Assembly: GCF_001640805.2 (NCBI RefSeq)
Contig: NC_066838.1
Coordinates: forward strand, 7,272,601 to 7,336,600
DNA length: 64,000 nt
Source of the DNA: Lates calcarifer
Taxonomy: Eukaryota > Chordata > Actinopteri > Centropomidae
Direction of reading: 5' to 3'
Both the position numbers and the translations under genes were made by a program. This document shows, in pieces, positions 12,576 to 24,400 of this stretch (positions are counted from its first letter, which is position 1; each line of letters starts with the position of its first letter). The notes under the pieces were generated by a model. The model saw only the letters and a list, made by a program, of their open reading frames with translations, searched no databases and was not told where the DNA came from.

Positions 12576-13040
12576 TGTGTCTGGTCCCATGAATCCTCTG
12601 AAGCTAAACAGGGGAGAAGATTTACAGGAAGACTTGTCACTCGATGAGTGGGAAGATGCTTGTAAAAAAGCCCAAACATAAACAGCAAATACCCACCTTA
12701 GGCTTTTGCGGTACAACTGGCTGATGTGTATATATATTACCCCAGAAAAGTTCAATGAATTTAATAGTAATATTCCTGAAGTGTGTTTTAAATGTGGACT
12801 ATCCAAGGGAACTTTTTTATGCTGTATGGGAATGTATCGAGATAAAAAAGTTCTGGAAGATAAAAAATATGATAGAAATGGAGAAATTCTCGTAGCAGGT
12901 TAACAGTAACTTAAGGAAGAGGGATTACATTCTTGTAGATCTATGTTTGTTACAAGCAAAACAGATGATAGTACTGTTATGAAAAAACATTTATAGACCA
13001 AGTATTGGTGAATGGTTAAAAGAACTGTCTGTACCAGGAA
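12576..13040 (+). pseudogene. LINE ORF2 C-terminal remnant, frameshifted
   Basis: The coding part of the insertion lacks the endonuclease and reverse-transcriptase catalytic domains because of 5' truncation. A stop follows the ACKKAQ segment, one frameshift separates CFKCG from WECIEIKKFW, and a further stop precedes the PSIGEWL segment. It cannot make a functional protein. Confidence 0.8.
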
Positions 13041-13322
13041 TGAATGATGACAGGAATGGGAGGATTGATGGGTTCCTCTGACTACGATGCAGGTCTGGCC
13101 AACCTCACTGTATGTGGTCTGTATGGAGGGTTGAGGGAGGACACTGATTACTGAGTACTGGTTACTGGTTACTGGTTACAGGAGAAACATTTGTTTGTTA
13201 TTGTTATTGAGCCTTTTTTTCCCTTTTTAAAAAATTCTTGTTGTTTTTATTTGTCTCATGCTTATTTATTGTTGTAAGTATGTGTTGTTTGGCTGGAAAA
13301 ATAATAAATGCAATGGGTTGTT
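12576..13322 (+). mobile_element. 5'-truncated L1-like LINE, end of ORF2 plus 3' tail
   Basis: The + strand translation gives the end of a reverse transcriptase-type ORF2 of the L1 superfamily. First comes an acidic segment ending WEDACKKAQ (about 12597-12677), then LRYNWLMCIYITPEKF with the Cys-rich CFKCG motif (about 12706-12800). After a frameshift near 12825 comes WECIEIKKFWK, then after further damage an AKQ-type segment and a PSIGEWLKEL segment (to about 13035). This order, a CxxC cluster followed by WEC...KFW and then the tail helix, is what L1-like ORF2 C-termini show. The remainder is 3' UTR with a short (TTACTGG)n stretch at about 13152-13180 and an AAAATAATAAA end near 13300. A perfect 12-bp target-site duplication flanks the element, so it is a genuine truncated retrotransposition event, about 750 bp long. 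Frameshifts and stops make it non-functional. Confidence 0.88.
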
Positions 13323-13334
13323 TTAAGTGCACAA
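13323..13334. repeat. Right target-site duplication of the L1-like insertion
   Basis: Exact copy of the 12 bases at 12564-12575, directly after the A/T-rich 3' end of the LINE. Confidence 0.9.
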
Positions 13335-13794
13335 GCCAGAACAGAATCCGTTCCATGTTGGTAAAAAAGGCAGGGAACTGATTTTTTTTTTTTTTTTTTT
13401 TTAAAGCTGCTTGTCAATAGTAACTATGGTAAAATGATCACACAGAATTATCAGCCAACTGTACAGCTGCCCTCAGCAGTACAGAGCTTGCTTGTAATTT
13501 TAACTTATTGATGTGGTTTTTACCATTTTAGATTCATTCCCACAGTTCTCATCAACACAGCTTCAAGCCACAGCAGGTTGTTAGCAGAAAAACTCTGATA
13601 AACCCACTCTGCTACTTGCAGAGGCACCAAAAGGTTGGCAGACAAATTTCAATCAAAATGAGTCAAATCTTCACTGTTTTCATCTGTCTACTGGGCTGTT
13701 ATGTAAGTCATTGGTCATTCATTGGCATTATACAACATTATCTTGGTATGATATTGGTAAGTTGTTATTTATTCGACCAAGTATGCACCAAACT
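13335..13794. other. No gene seen; T21 tract and possible decayed repeat
   Basis: A T21 run lies at 13382-13402. Around 13570-13620 the text reads like a fish interspersed repeat next to the Tc1 relic, but I cannot place it in a family. No coding exon. Confidence 0.5.
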
Positions 13795-14056
13795 ATCTGA
13801 GGACAGTTTGGAGAAAGCCCTTTCCTGTTTCAACATGTTTGTTCTCAGAGTGTTGCGGAACAACTCGACAGGCCTGCTCAGAACCCTGACCTCAGCCCCC
13901 TCCACACCTTTGGATGAATTGTAAGTCAGACTTTATTGCTCATCATCTGTGCCTGACCTCACTCCTGCTTTTGTGTCCTAATGGAAACAAATCCCTGCAG
14001 TCAGGTTCCAAAATGGAAAATGGAAAATCCTTCCACAGCAGAACATTATGGTATGG
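13795..14056 (+). mobile_element. Tc1/mariner-type transposase relic
   Basis: From 13801 the + strand encodes GQFGESPFLFQH, the stretch of Tc1-like transposases before the second catalytic aspartate. In the same frame it continues with EQLDRPAQNPDLSP, the segment leading to the last catalytic acidic residue. About 25 codons that normally lie between these blocks are missing, so the deletion is in frame. Small base losses then break the frame near 13905, where the family has a HLWDEL-like motif. Downstream nucleotides (13948-14035) still follow the transposase gene: GTGCCTGACCTCACT..., AAACAAATCCCTGCAGTCAG, then a CTTCC block. Neither terminal inverted repeat is visible. It is a dead internal fragment. 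Confidence 0.8.
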
Positions 14057-15086
14057 TTATATGGATTTAAATTCTATTATGCAGTGGATATATTGGAAAG
14101 TCAAACACATTGAAAATCATTGTAGAAACATTCAGTCTTTGTCTGATAAACCACAAGGTCAACATTTAACTCCTTTTGCCAGAGATGTTGGTTAACTCAT
14201 GTAAATGAGTGTATTGACATCTGTAGAATGTCTATAAAATGTCACAGGGGGTAAACACTAGGCAATTTCATTACACGTCCAAAGAGGCACAAATGCCACA
14301 AGTTGGAAAGCATATGTCATTCAGATCTACCCTGATGCACTGTTGTTAGCGAACTCAATTTATTGAATTGAGTTTAGTTTTAATTTGCATCCTAATTTGA
14401 CCCTGGCACCTCTGACTAAAGCTCAGGGTGCTTTTATTGCTCTTCACTTTGTAATCAGTGGGTTATTCATGAGTATCCTGAATACCAATGGTTTTACTCC
14501 TCCAGCTGCTGAGAGGTGGCAACATGTCAGGGATTCTTACTGTTTACAGAGTGAGTTTTGATATTTGATGCCACGCTTGTTTTTTGGAAACCAGCTACAT
14601 AAAACAAAGACAGAGCTTGAAGGTTTTTCCTCTTTGCTGACAGATGCCCTGTCACCCCTCAAGTGTATTCTGAAATACAAAACATGTTCAGTGGATAACA
14701 GGTGGAGAGAATGTGTCAAAACCAAAGTCAAGATTTGGATTTTCTAAGCACCAGATATTAAACACCACTGTGTGTGATTTCTCCATTATGAGGTTTTATT
14801 GTTGTTACTTTCTGTGTACTTTTGCTCAGCTTTAACTTAGACTGACCTACATTCCCCAGAATGCCCTTTGGCGAAGCCCAGAGAATGTGCTGGAATGAAT
14901 AATTTTTAATGTAGGTGGAGGATGCCACATTGCTGCTGGAGTTTCTCCATTTGAGAAAGTAAGAGCCACCTTTCCTGCTCAGAATGCAACTTGTCATGAT
15001 GTTAGGTTGCATTCTGGTCTATTTTCACTACAGTTGGTGGTGTGTTAACTTTACATGTTCCAATATGTGTGAGTGTTAAACATCAG
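14057..15086. other. No gene seen
   Basis: Unique-looking DNA. A small inverted repeat, AACTCAATT at 14352-14360 and AATTGAGTT at 14366-14374 with a 5-nt spacer, is the only structure noted. Confidence 0.55.
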
Positions 15087-15612
15087 TGTGCCCCTTGTTT
15101 TTAGCCCTGTTTACACCGTGGCTCCAGGGACAGCAGTATCAGTGAGCCTGTCCACCACTCTGATCCTGACTGAAATATCTCATCAGTAACTGGATCTGTT
15201 ACTATAGATGGCTATGACTTTTAACCTAGCGCCACCATGCAGGTCAATTTTGTTACTTATCCTGTGAAATATTTGATTATATATCTTTACAAATTGGCAC
15301 AAAAGTTTATTCAAACATTTGTGGTTCCTATATCATCTGTCTATCTGACTTTGGTGATGCCCTCACATCAGGTTGACAGTTGCGGTTTTGAATGGGATGT
15401 CTCAGCAACTGTTGGATGGATTGCCATGAACAAACATTCATGTTCGCCATGGGATTAATGGTTAAGAAAAAAAAAAAAAACTTTGGCAACTCCTTAACAT
15501 TTCATCCAGGAACCATCAGGTCAAACTTTGTCCACTACTAAGGTTTCAGGTGCACTGCTGTCTCACAGTAAATACAGCCTCAAAGAGTTGCTACTGTGGT
15601 TGTTAACTCTTG
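15087..15612 (+). repeat. Dispersed fish repeat, longest copy in the window
   Basis: The copy has the ordered phrases of the family: a TTAGCCCTG...TGGCTCCAGGGACAGCA head, TGACTGAAATATCTCATCAG, an AGCGCCACCATGCAGGTC block, ATGTCTCAGCAACTGTTGGA and TGGATTGCCATGAAC. It then ends with an ACAGCCTCAAAGAGTTGCTA tail. Internal near-repeats (the 'aaatrtctcaRcaaCTgttgga' block appears twice) are typical. An A14 run at 15467-15480 interrupts it. Compared with the form I remember, the part with GCTAGC/TTAGCATGCTAA words is deleted; that part occurs alone at 60582-60710. Class unknown to me. Open frames inside it are not genes. Confidence 0.65.
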
Positions 15613-16500
15613 GCCATTCATTTAATGCCAACTAACTGTCGTAAATATCTGTGTTTGACAGGACTGCTTAGCACAGAGTAAACACAGGTCATCTTGTGGC
15701 TACAAAGTCAAATGGACTGATTGTCAGAACAATAATTCTGCTCCCACTGGATAAACTCATGATGTTTTACAGTGCCACACCGCGGTCAAACTTTACATTT
15801 TTTAGCTCCTCTTAATAATCTCCAAACCCTCTAAGATGACCCTCGTGATATCATCAGGAGTTATTTCCTTAGACAAAGCTCCTCCAGAGCCACACATAAC
15901 ATTAATCTGTTTTCACACGTGAATGATGAGTAAGCTGGCTTTTAAGAGTGAATTGAATGTTCTCTTTTAATGGCTGCTAGGAGAACTAGCCTTACACTTC
16001 TATCCTTATTATTCCAACTCAGTTATACAGCAGCTGCTAATGGAAATATTATGATGTTTTTTCTTTGTTCAGTTATTGATGGGAATAAATTCTGTAGCTG
16101 TTATAACATTGCCAGAATATTCTGTTTTGGATTCTCCCTTTTATCATTTTGTAGTCAGCTGAGCATGTGAATGTCTGGTTGTGAGGTTGACTGCAGAAGC
16201 TCCACAGCTGCAAGTTTCCCTGCAGTAAAGTATGAGTATTTTTTATCTTCACACAAATACCTTTCTATCCTTTCCACTTCTTTTAGTTGTAGGGATATCT
16301 TTATCTGATTTAAAATTTTGAGGGGAAAAAAACCTGCTTGAGAAATGAAGGTGAAATAGCCATTTGTTTAGGTTGTGTACATGAAAATTCTTGGCTGTGT
16401 GCATATGTCCCCTGGCTTCTAGAGGGCGATGAGTGCTGTTTCAGGTCAGTGTTCCTTTTAACATGCTGTATTTTTCTCATGCATATGAGAGCAGGCGTTC
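15613..16500. other. No gene seen
   Basis: No coding exon or RNA gene. A modest CTCF-like word is listed at 16416-16430. Confidence 0.55.
16416..16430 (+). promoter_or_regulatory. Weak CTCF-like motif
   Basis: CTTCTAGAGGGCGAT matches the CTCF core (CCASYAGRKGGCRSY) at 12 of 15 positions. Such matches are frequent by chance, so this is only a candidate. Confidence 0.25.
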
Positions 16501-16945
16501 AGTGACATGATAACTCACTGTCCTCAAATTACTGTCTACATCCCTCCATGGCCTTACTGGAAAACCCAGAGGACGGCCCCTTCTGCTGGCACTGCCAGCC
16601 ACACGCTAAGCCCCCATACATCTCCTTTGGCCTTCTTTAGTGATTTTGTCCCCTTTCCCTCTCCATGCCTCCCTCTCTGGTTCTCCATGGGTCCCCTAGG
16701 CAGCAGCAGGTGCACTTGGGGGGCTATCGGGGGTCTTTGCCAGGAGCTTGAATGAAGCCTTTATAGACTGGCTTTCAATGTCCCCCCTGTGCTATCATAG
16801 GAAAACCACTATCATCACTGTTATGATCTACAGCCCTCCGATTGTGGCTTTTCCCCGCCAGACGGAGGGCTTACAAAGACCTCCTGGGGGGTTGTGATGC
16901 TCCATTTCAATCAGCCTCATGAATCAGACCCCCTCCCACGTACTG
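16501..16945. other. Candidate conserved noncoding block with GC-rich hairpin
   Basis: A non-repetitive stretch, richer in G+C than its surroundings, ending in a clean segment at 16780-16930. It contains an exact 9-bp inverted repeat (16832-16840 with 16863-16871). The 82-codon open frame at 16507-16755 is Pro/Ser-rich and unlike any protein I know, so I prefer a regulatory reading. No alignment was available. Confidence 0.3.
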
Positions 16946-16946
16946 C

Positions 16947-16970
16947 CACACACACACACACACACACACA
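16947..16970. repeat. (CA)12 microsatellite
   Basis: Twenty-four bases of uninterrupted CA. It creates the His/Thr run in the local open frame. Confidence 0.95.
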
Positions 16971-17599
16971 CCACAGAAACTGCATGTAACTTCAAGGCAG
17001 CCAGGTTACAGTGGCAGAGAACAAGATCGACACAGGAGTCTGACACCCCAGCTTTCAGTGGAATTAAGCTGGTGAACTGGGAGGAGAGGAAAAATGAGTC
17101 AGCACAGCCTGTCATTGTCACCAGTCTAGCCAAACACCAGGGCTGTTGTAAACTCAGAGATGCCAGTTAGCTCTTTAAAAATCTGCAACATTTTTATCTA
17201 CACAAACATGTTATGCAACGATCACCGATTGCTATGCAACAGTGATCCAACCTATTTTCAGCTCATGGAAGCTTTTGCATTTGCTTCTCTAAATATTCAG
17301 TGTCTTACTGGTGCACAGGATGATATTCATTCAACATATATGATCTGAGTGAAATCACTGCAAGACCTGGACCGGTAGCACGAGCAGTTATAGTCACCAT
17401 ATGAGACGCAGACATGAATGTTTGGCCTGAGTCCACTGCATACATTTTTGTTCTGATATCTACAGTGGTCATGTATTTGAGACAACACAGCACCTTTTGA
17501 TTCAGTGTTTGCTTGGCTCACTGGGTGCAGACAAATATAACCTGCTAATCAAACACAATGCTGAATAACTGAACATTAGATGCAAAAAATCTGGCTCAT
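16971..17599. other. No gene seen
   Basis: Unique-looking sequence without a convincing exon. Confidence 0.5.
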
Positions 17600-17735
17600 C
17601 TCTATCAGTCCACCACTGTGGTCCAGACTGACATAAACCACAGACATTCATGGTCTCCAGAGGACGGATCACAATGACTTTGGTGAGTCCCTCACATTTC
17701 ACTCAGTGCCACTTATGGTTTTAAAAATGTCAATA
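17600..17735 (+). repeat. Dispersed fish repeat, short copy
   Basis: It contains the family phrases TCCACCACTGTGGTCCAGACT, an ACATTCATGGTCTCCAGAGG block, and then TGACTTTGGTGAGTCCCTCA. Same family as 15087-15612. Confidence 0.65.
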
Positions 17736-20277
17736 ACAAGGAAGGAAATAGAGGAAATGTTGATGTTTCCTTTTTAATTTAGTTACTACGTCAATACCCT
17801 TTCACTGATGAACAAGTAAAAATGTATCTAATTTATATCTAATTACATTTCAAATGATCGGGCATGGATACACAGCCCTGTTAAATACATTATTTCTATC
17901 TAACTCTTGGTTAAGGTTGTTGTTTTTGTTCATCCCGATCTAATGTTCACGTCTATGACCTGCTTCACTAGTTTTTCCCTGTGTGAATGTGTATTGACTT
18001 CATCATTATGCTGGCTAAAGCATTTGTCTCATTGCTGCTAACTGAACTGCTCCAATAGTCTGCCCTGACTACAAACTGACCATTGACAATAATGAAATGC
18101 CATTTGTATTTGGCTATTACAGAACAACATTAAATCACCAAAAAGAGGGACTTAAATTGAAAGTATTATGGTAATGTGTTGGTCATGGCATCCAGTGATG
18201 TTTCTGTATTGTACACTAATGTCTGGCTCTGGTTTAGTGGTCATGGTCAGTTGGGTCAATGTGGACTGATGCAAATGACTGCTCCTGCCCTGATGAGTTC
18301 CAGGTCAGCTACGCCATCGATTGTTATGATCGATGAAAATCTACTGAAGAAAATCAGAAAATCCCTAGTGTGGTTTAATGCCTTTAATTTCTGTGAAACA
18401 TTTGATGCAGCATAAACAGTGATGGTGGTGAGCAACTCAGGTATTAGTCGAGGAAGATGGAGAAATCCACTGACGTTTCTGGTTTTTACTTGACATTTTC
18501 ATCACAAAAAGGATTTTTTATTGAGCCACTGGGAGAGGTGACACAACACTACTCAAAACTGCAAAGATCCAATTTATTTGATCTGGTGTGCGTCACCGTT
18601 CACATCTCCTCCAATCACAGCACAGCTTATTTAGCATGTGTGTTAATGTACCTAAAATGTGGATGTTATGAATCAAATCAATGGCATCATAAAGTTGCTC
18701 AGTTACTGGTTCATTAGGCACACTGAGCTGACAGTAATACGGACTGATTCAACAGCATAAAACTTTCTAACTTACCTCAGACCATGGAGGTTTTATTTAT
18801 TTTCATTTATCCAGGTTTTGTAAGACCCACACAAATAGAGTGGAAGTGAATGGAATTTAGTTTGTGGCTCTCACAGAATGTAGGAAATACATTTAAAAAG
18901 TTGTATGTCTGTTCAGAAACAATGTCCTGGTTACTGTGGATAATCGACAACACAGTAAATAGTTCTCATAGAAGTACACAAGCAGTGGTAACAGAATACC
19001 TACCTGTGGCACCACACACCTCTCTCATTTAAGATGGAAATGTAAAGTTACTGACAGCAGCTGTCCACCTGAGACCACTAATGCTAACGCAAGTAGCTAA
19101 TGCTACTTCCAAAACACACTGGCCTCCAGCTCTGTCTGGCTGAAAAACTGAAGCTGGGTAGTTTTATTTACTAGCCTGTGTTTCCACAGAGTTATATTTC
19201 CTCTCATTACTGTAAAAAAAAAGTCAGAGTACGCAAACTCTTTTGGAATATTCTTAAAAATCAGTCATTTCACTCTGAAGTTGTTTTTAACTAAATTATT
19301 TTGTGAAGAAGCTGCTGGTGAGTCTGCAGCATCATGATCTGTGGCAGCTGGAGGGCAGAGAGAGGAGCTGAGAGCAGCTCACCATCTACATTCATGGTCT
19401 AAATGTTTATATTCACTGACCGAGGGTCAGGGCGCGTGAGAGGTACGTTCACACCTGGGCCAGGTCTGACTATGCAATGAAATTAAGAATGATTTTATTT
19501 CCACTGCCATGGTTAAGATTAGTATTACCTCAACACAGATAATAAAAGGTCACATGTACCTTAACTAATCACTAATTTAATGTACCTATCCGATGAGCAG
19601 GACAGGTGTCACCTTGCCATGTTGCATGGCCAACAGGGTCTGGCTATACACTAAATGTTAAAATACTGATGGTGGATCCTTCAGCTGTGACTTCTACGTT
19701 CACTTGTACCTTCACTGAGGTGTGCACCAGCTCTGTGCTGTTTGTGGCAGCAGAGCTCATTCAGCTCAGTGTTTGAAAAGCTGGAGGAGAGACCAGAGAG
19801 ACCAAGCTGACTGCTTATATTAAACTCTGAGAATGAACTGGCAGAGCTGTTGGATTTAGAGCAGACTGTGGACTCACAGAGTGACGTTCAGACAGGTGTG
19901 TGCAACAAATGACTGATTGTTGTAACTCACTGTACACAGGAGAACATCAGCAACTGCTGTGTTGCCTGGAAACGTGGCGTTTTGTCTGTTTGTTGGCTGC
20001 AGTGGAGTTTATGTTGTTTATACAGCTCTGCCTTATTCTGCTGCTTTACTCCGCTTTTTTTCTGCTGTTTATTCTATAAGAAGTGGCAGGCTGTTTGATT
20101 TATGTAGTTTAATATAGCTACAGCATATGGACACCTGCTGTGGTGTCCTGAGTTTTTTATTATTGAAGGTAGGCTAAATAACTCTCTGTATAATGTAATA
20201 CAGCTCAACAAAACCACCTGTATTAACACCTGTCTAAAACAATTTCCATAAAAACTGAATATTATAACCTTACAACT
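17736..20277. other. No gene seen; possible decayed repeat
   Basis: No coding exon. The stretch from about 18790 to 20277 has a repeat-like feel (for example TTCATTTATCCAGG... near 18800 and GCTAACGC...GCTAATGCTA near 19082). It may be the body of the element whose end is at 20354, but I could not find the opposite terminus. Confidence 0.4.
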
Positions 20278-20354
20278 TATAAATTTTACTTCTACTAGAG
20301 TAAACTTTCCTTGAAGTAACAGTACTTTTACTTGAGTACAAATTTCCAACACTC
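20278..20354 (-). mobile_element. hAT-type nonautonomous element terminus
   Basis: Read on the minus strand from 20354, the sequence begins AGTGTTGGAAATTTGTACTC and continues with AAGTAAAAGTACTGTTACTT. This is the well-known fish hAT/MITE end, usually CAGTGGTGGAA followed by (A)GTAAAAGTA words. Only one terminus is clear; the partner end was not located upstream. Confidence 0.55.
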
Positions 20355-21219
20355 ATTTCCATGTAGGGTTACTGAACATGCCAACTTCAAACGGTGATAA
20401 ATCTCTTTAAAAAGTCAGTTACCCCAGCTGCCCATGTTGAATGTTGGTGTTGCAGACATAACAGACATAATATTCTGATTCAGAATATGAAATTAAAATT
20501 GAGGATATATTCATTTCCTTTATTCAGTGACAACAACAACTCAAACAACACTTTGATTCTTCAACAAGTAAAAATATAAAATCATATAAATGATCCTTTA
20601 TTATTTTGTATGTATGTAGATACACATCCCTACAACATACTGGTATAGAAACTGGATAGTTTCACCAGATGCCTTTTTATTTGCTGCCTTTCTGCTGCAC
20701 TATGCAATTCCATGATGGCGTATTGACAGACCTTAGTGGTCAAACCAGGACAGTGAACTCATCATGTGCTGATGTCTTAAGAGCACGGAGATGGAGGGGG
20801 TTAATCCTGTAAGGTGCTTCCAAAGTCACTTCCTAACTCACTTAGAGATGAGCATTCCCCTTCATCCTTCATTGTATATTCATGAAGGTCCTTTAAACAT
20901 ATGCAGAGACCACTTCCCATTCCAACCTCATTGCCAATGCCATTTTAAAGGAAAAAGAGCCTTCAGAAGGGCAATTTTTAATTATTAATTGATCCATGCA
21001 CCGGTGAGGATGATGAAGATAGGCTTTTAGGAGTTCCCTCTAAGCCCCTCTTCCACCTACAACATACTTTAGATTCAAGAACTTGATGGAGAAACAATGC
21101 AAGTAACAGCCAAATTGCAGACTTGCCCTTTGCACCAACAGGGGGTAGGAAAATATATTGAGTTGAACTTTCTGGGAACAAATGCCCCCCACACACACCC
21201 CCACCCACGGCGATTCACA
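20355..21219. other. No gene seen
   Basis: Unique-looking DNA. A weak CTCF-like word (CCAACAGGGGGTAG near 21135) was noted but not called. Confidence 0.5.
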
Positions 21220-21480
21220 ATAATCTTTTATCAAACAACTCAGCCACATTGCCCTCTATCAAATCGGTTACCCATCAGCCATCACTCCAATCCAGAGGTT
21301 TTTAGCGTTGGCACCGACACTCAATCACCGGTGCCTCTGTGGATTTCCCAAATGTACTAATCCTGCCAAAGACTCCATCGCCTTATTAAAGTGCAGTCAC
21401 ACAGGCAGCGCTGTTGCGAGGTAGGAAGCTGCAGCCTGAGGGAGGAGAATGAGGAACGAGTGACAAGTGAATTCATTACA
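21220..21480. other. Candidate conserved noncoding block
   Basis: Several CpGs are retained (near 21265, 21306, 21316, 21328, 21410 and 21417), there is no repeat texture, and ATTA-type words mix with GC-rich ones. This resembles an enhancer rather than neutral DNA, but it is an inference. Confidence 0.25.
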
Positions 21481-24400
21481 CCACTTTTGTTGATGGTGTT
21501 GTAAAAGAGAGTGTGAGATGCTGCACAAAGGTCATTGGCTCAAATGCTTTGGTTGTTGGGGAAGGATCTGAATGACTGAGTGTGCCGGTGGCGATGTCTT
21601 GACCCTTCACTTGCCTCCGGCAGCTTTATTGATTTCTCACAGAGATTCTTGTTGTTTGAACCAGGTGGGACAGGTTATGTGATGAGCACGTAACATTTTG
21701 TTTCTTGAATTGCAATATTAGGAAATTATTTTTATGAGTGGGATTAAGAAAAGGTAAAAAATACAAGAAGACTGCATTCTCATCATTTAGTTTATTAGTT
21801 ACAAATCCGTGTCTTTATCTATTTTAATGAGAGGATGAGTGGCAGCAGTGGTATACAGATATTTGCTCAGCCTTTAAACAAGCACACAATTAGTTGATTG
21901 GGAACACACTAAGACCTCCAAACAAATCAAGTATTTGATTCTTGTCAGTATCTTAGAGTATGTTTTTAAAGCCTCCTCTTCCACAATAAAATGTACAGCC
22001 CTGTAACAGAGTGAAACCAGATCATCCAGATCCTGCTCCAGAAGTCAGATTCAAAACCACACAAAGCAAAGTAAATAACAACAATACATACTCAACAGAG
22101 CTGTACCTGAAGTCCATCAAGTTTATATCAAGATGTGTTAGTGTGTGTTTTAGTCATGGGAGGGTGACCCAAAACCAGAGGAGATGTGTTTTTTATAAAA
22201 GCTTAATTAGGTGATATTGGACGGGCATCAAGAAATATGTTTGATCGCTAGTTCAGAGGCTGTAAAATAGTGATTCTACTTGACAGACTGTCAACCTGGT
22301 TTCATCTCGGAAAGTATGAACGGCTGGAGTGTAAAATGCTTCTGTCTCTGGCCAGGAGGAGTCTAATGAAACAATGCAATGAAGGTGAAGCAGTGAAGCA
22401 TTATGGAGAATGTAGGATCCAGTGATTCTGGATTCAGGATATCTTGGTCTGCATCAGTTGTGGTTGTTCTTAATCTGTCTCCTCTGCTTCCACTAGATCA
22501 GATTAAAACGTGTCGTTGCTTGCACTGCTAAATGCACAGTAAGCTGCACTCTGACATCCTGAACTCAGGCAGTACAGAGTGAGTCTGTGTAACTGAACTG
22601 ACGTTGTATTGTTTCCACTGTGACCACCGAGAGTGTGGTCAGATGAGAGATGTACATAAACCACAAATAGGTGAGAGCTGATGTCAGGCTCAGGGTATAC
22701 TGTAAGTTATTCTTTAATTTTTTCATTTCGTTACATCAAGGTGCGTGAGTTGAGAACAGGGCTGAGACCGTGACATCCCTCAGAGTATCCACTTTTTTTT
22801 TTTTTTTTGGTCATGTTTCATTTTGCTTTGATCAGTAAATTGTTAGTGAAACTTGTTCCCGTTCCAGCTGACTGCGGTGTAGCGTTGGAGCATGGCATCA
22901 CACTGATTGGTCATGTTGTCATCACAACATGACAACTGTGCTTTCCAACTGTACTGGAAAATTGCACTGAAATTCCACAAGATTTAAGATAAAGCAGAGT
23001 GCACACTGAGGATTCAGTTACATAACTCAGAGAGCTCAGAGTAAATTTAAATTTCCTTGTTAAGATAAATAAGAGAGCAAGTTTGTGTAACTTGAGGGTT
23101 AAAAAGAACTGAAGTCAGTGCAGTGCACAGTGTAGAGTACCTTTAATTCACAAGCTGTTGAGACTTTGTAGAAAGTCCAGTCTGGGGTATGTTTCCTTAT
23201 TCAATCTGCAGTAGATTAAACAATCTGCAGTGGAGCCCCCTGCTCATTATAAAACAAACAAATGTTGACATTTTGAACACACAGCAAAATACATGTAACC
23301 GGGGGATTCATTACTCACGTTAAGATACCTAATTGATCCCAGAGTGATGAAAACGATTGGTTGTGCTCCTCGTCCTTTAACACTTTGTGCATAAAGTGCA
23401 AGCACAGCAAAGTGCAGTAATTGCCAGGCAGCTGCAATGCAATAAATTCTTAATTAGTCTGTGTGCACACTGGTACACATACGTACAACGTCACATATGA
23501 CATTCAAAACAATGGTGCCATTTTGCCAGCAGCCCAGAGCACAGCGAGGTGAGAGAAGAAACTCTGCTGCAATTATGGTGTGAACTCTTTATATCGGCTC
23601 TTGGTATAATTAATCAACCTTTACAGTAGCGGGGTCACGGAGAGGTAACAGTCGTCACTAAAGTATTGAAAGAAGCTTCCAGATGAAAAGTTACAGAGTG
23701 ACCATCTGTCAGTCACCCCTGACCTTTCTCCCTCTGTACCTTTCAACTCTCTAATTACACACGCCTGTAAAAAAAACATTTGGAAATAAATTGGCTCCAC
23801 ACTATAGGCCTAATTGTGTCACCTCTCAGCTGATAATGTCATTTATTTGCACAGATTCAGGTAGTGAACACAATGTTTGTGGATTTTTGTTTTGTACGGA
23901 GCGTTGCAGGACTCTCCATCTGTGTCTGACAAATAGGAAGAGGAGGGGGGTCTTGTTATAAATGTAAACATCCGAGCTTGCCAGATCCCTGCCAGTGTGT
24001 ATCGAATAGTAAATGCTCAAAGCAGGCGATGCATAATAAGAGCTGACATATTTGTTGATGCATGTTGTTTCCATGCTGGATGAATGTACAGAAAGTCTTT
24101 GTCATAGTTTACTAGAAGAATTATGATTCATGCTTTTGGTGAGTGGGCTGCAGAGTGGACCACACAGGCAGCCTTATGGATCACTAATAAATAGAAACTC
24201 AATGAAATGCAACGCACTACATCAATGTGTCAAAGCTGATATCAAAAGCTGTCCCTCCAGACTAAATGCTGGATAAATTCACGACTCGGAATTAAATCTG
24301 AACACAGACCAAGCATCTGTACAATAACAAACACATATTGGAAAACTGAGCCTCTTTTTGTGAATGGTGGTTACAGTTAACTAACCAAAATAACACTCCA

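Noticed and set aside
13616..13924. 102-codon plus-strand open frame across the Tc1 relic
   Set aside because: It is in a different frame from the transposase signal for most of its length, so it is a shadow of the transposon fragment.
21134..21148. CTCF-like word CCAACAGGGGGTAG
   Set aside because: Two key positions differ from the consensus, so it is not better than chance.
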